Assembly (NCBI GenBank): GCA_026982835.1
Contig: JALSGI010000083.1
Coordinates: 1-5,981, forward strand
Reading direction: 5' to 3'
Source: Planctomycetota bacterium
GTDB taxonomy: Bacteria > Planctomycetota > Planctomycetia > Pirellulales > S012-138
Length of the DNA: 5,981 nt
The notes under the pieces were generated by a model that saw nothing but the letters and a program-made list of their open reading frames with translations, was not told the DNA's origin and ran no database searches. The translations under genes and the position numbers were made by a program. Numbering within the stretch: position 1 is the first letter of the stretch; each line of letters starts with the position of its first letter. This document shows positions 5,249 through 5,981 of this stretch, piece after piece.

Positions 5249-5981
5249 CTACGGCAGCACCCGCATGCGGCGGATACGCACCGGCTGGATCGGCACGCCG
5301 GGCAAGGTTTCCGTGACCAGGCTCGCCTGATTGACTTGTTGCCCCGCCGGAGCCGGGCGTTGCACTTGTTGCTCCTTGGTGGGCACCTTGGCGATCCGGT
5401 CCACCACGTCCATCCCCTGGATCACCCGGCCAAACACGCAGTAGCCGAACTTTTCCGGCTCCCGCCCCTGGTGGTCCAGTTGCGGATTGTCGGCCACGTT
5501 GATGAAGAACTGGCAGCAGCCGCTGTCGATGACGCGGGGATCGCGGGCCAGGGCCACTGTGCCGCGGCGATTGCTCAGCCCGTTGTCGGCCTCGTTCCGC
5601 ACGGGCACCCCGCTGGGTTTTTCTTTCAGCTCCGGCGTGTAGCCGCCGCCGAGGATCACGTAGTCGGGAAACACCTGGTGGAACACCGTGCCGTCGTAGT
5701 AACCCTGCTTGACGTAGCGGAGGAAGTTTTCCACGGTCAGTGGGGCTTTTTCCGGGTCCAGCTCCAGCACGATCCGCCCCAGGTCGGTGAGAATCTCCAC
5801 CCGGGGCTTGCCCGGCGGCGAGGATTGCCTCTGCGGGGAAGTTTGGGAATCGGGGGTTTTCTTCAAAGAGGGGGACGGCCCTTTGGACGGGCCGGCGTCG
5901 TCCCGGGCGGCCGTGGCGGAGGCTTCCCCGGAGGAGGCATCCTGCACCGGGGGTGAATCCGATCCCCCGCATCCGGCCGCA
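5249..5981 (-). CDS. Cyclophilin-type peptidyl-prolyl cis-trans isomerase, lipoprotein (N-terminus beyond window)
   Basis: The stop is TAG at 5251-5249 and the frame is still open at 5981, so the 5' end is missing. The most upstream visible residues read AAGCGGSDSPP, a lipobox with Cys at 5971-5969; thus GTG at 5947 is probably internal. A Ser/Pro/Lys-rich linker follows, then a cyclophilin domain close to E. coli PpiB. Counting from the valine of that GTG as residue 1, motifs are DLGRIVLELDPEKAP (55-69), FHQVFPDYVILGGGY (89-103), RNEADNGLSNRRGT (117-130), QFFINVADNPQLD (146-158) and GYCVFGRVIQGMDVVD (168-183). Family members isomerise prolyl bonds, here probably at the cell surface or periplasm. 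Oddly, the catalytic arginine of FHRV is Gln91 and the conserved glutamine of the IQGG segment is Leu99, while QFF is intact. Activity is therefore uncertain; a chaperone-like role is possible. Confidence 0.93.
   Translation of the reverse strand, partial: AAGCGGSDSPPVQDASSGEASATAARDDAGPSKGPSPSLKKTPDSQTSPQRQSSPPGKPRVEILTDLGRIVLELDPEKAPLTVENFLRYVKQGYYDGTVFHQVFPDYVILGGGYTPELKEKPSGVPVRNEADNGLSNRRGTVALARDPRVIDSGCCQFFINVADNPQLDHQGREPEKFGYCVFGRVIQGMDVVDRIAKVPTKEQQVQRPAPAGQQVNQASLVTETLPGVPIQPVRIRRMRVLP

Noticed and set aside
4716..5972. 418-codon minus-strand frame overlapping the cyclophilin gene
   Set aside because: It is an alternate frame of the cyclophilin coding region, which is clearly read in another frame, and then runs antisense to the thioredoxin/YHS gene.

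Overview
This GC-rich bacterial window carries four well-supported protein genes, one probable small membrane-protein gene and several structured non-coding stretches. The protein set suggests a planctomycete, probably Pirellulales-like. It includes a secreted thioredoxin fused to tandem YHS-like repeats, a lipoprotein cyclophilin with FHQV in place of FHRV, and a TGT with DQVVPLP where proteobacteria have DECTPYP. Weak Shine-Dalgarno sequences and long intergenic spaces also fit. The assignment rests on remembered family features, not on a search.

Layout. Positions 1-208 are mostly non-coding, with two candidate terminators facing each other. A 28-residue single-helix membrane protein may be encoded on the minus strand (209-295) behind a good ribosome binding site in an AT-rich island. 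From 296 to about 830 there is no convincing gene, only an AT-rich hairpin at 432-464. Positions 847-1046 can fold into consecutive helical domains ending in a 13-bp closing stem and seven T's, which looks like a small RNA or a long terminated leader. The tgt gene follows (1204-2331, plus strand) and encodes the full-length tRNA-guanine transglycosylase of queuosine tRNA modification. After a 229-base gap comes a secreted, helix-rich protein of unknown function (2561-3970, plus). A 217-base gap then holds a hairpin over the stop codon and a long nested hairpin (4063-4138). It leads into the exported thioredoxin/YHS protein (4188-5210, plus). Converging on that gene from the minus strand is a cyclophilin-type peptidyl-prolyl isomerase (5249 to beyond the right edge), whose last visible upstream codons spell a lipobox.

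How the genes fit together. tgt is a cytoplasmic tRNA-modification gene with no visible functional link to its neighbours. The other three large genes all encode exported proteins. Two of them belong to families that act on protein folding or redox state (thioredoxin, cyclophilin), so the right half looks like a small envelope-protein neighbourhood. The gaps of about 220 bases between the plus-strand genes argue against one tight operon. No mobile element, CRISPR array, tRNA or rRNA was seen. The points most worth a second look are the structured RNA before tgt, the leader hairpin before the thioredoxin/YHS gene, the cyclophilin lacking its catalytic arginine, and the tiny membrane protein.
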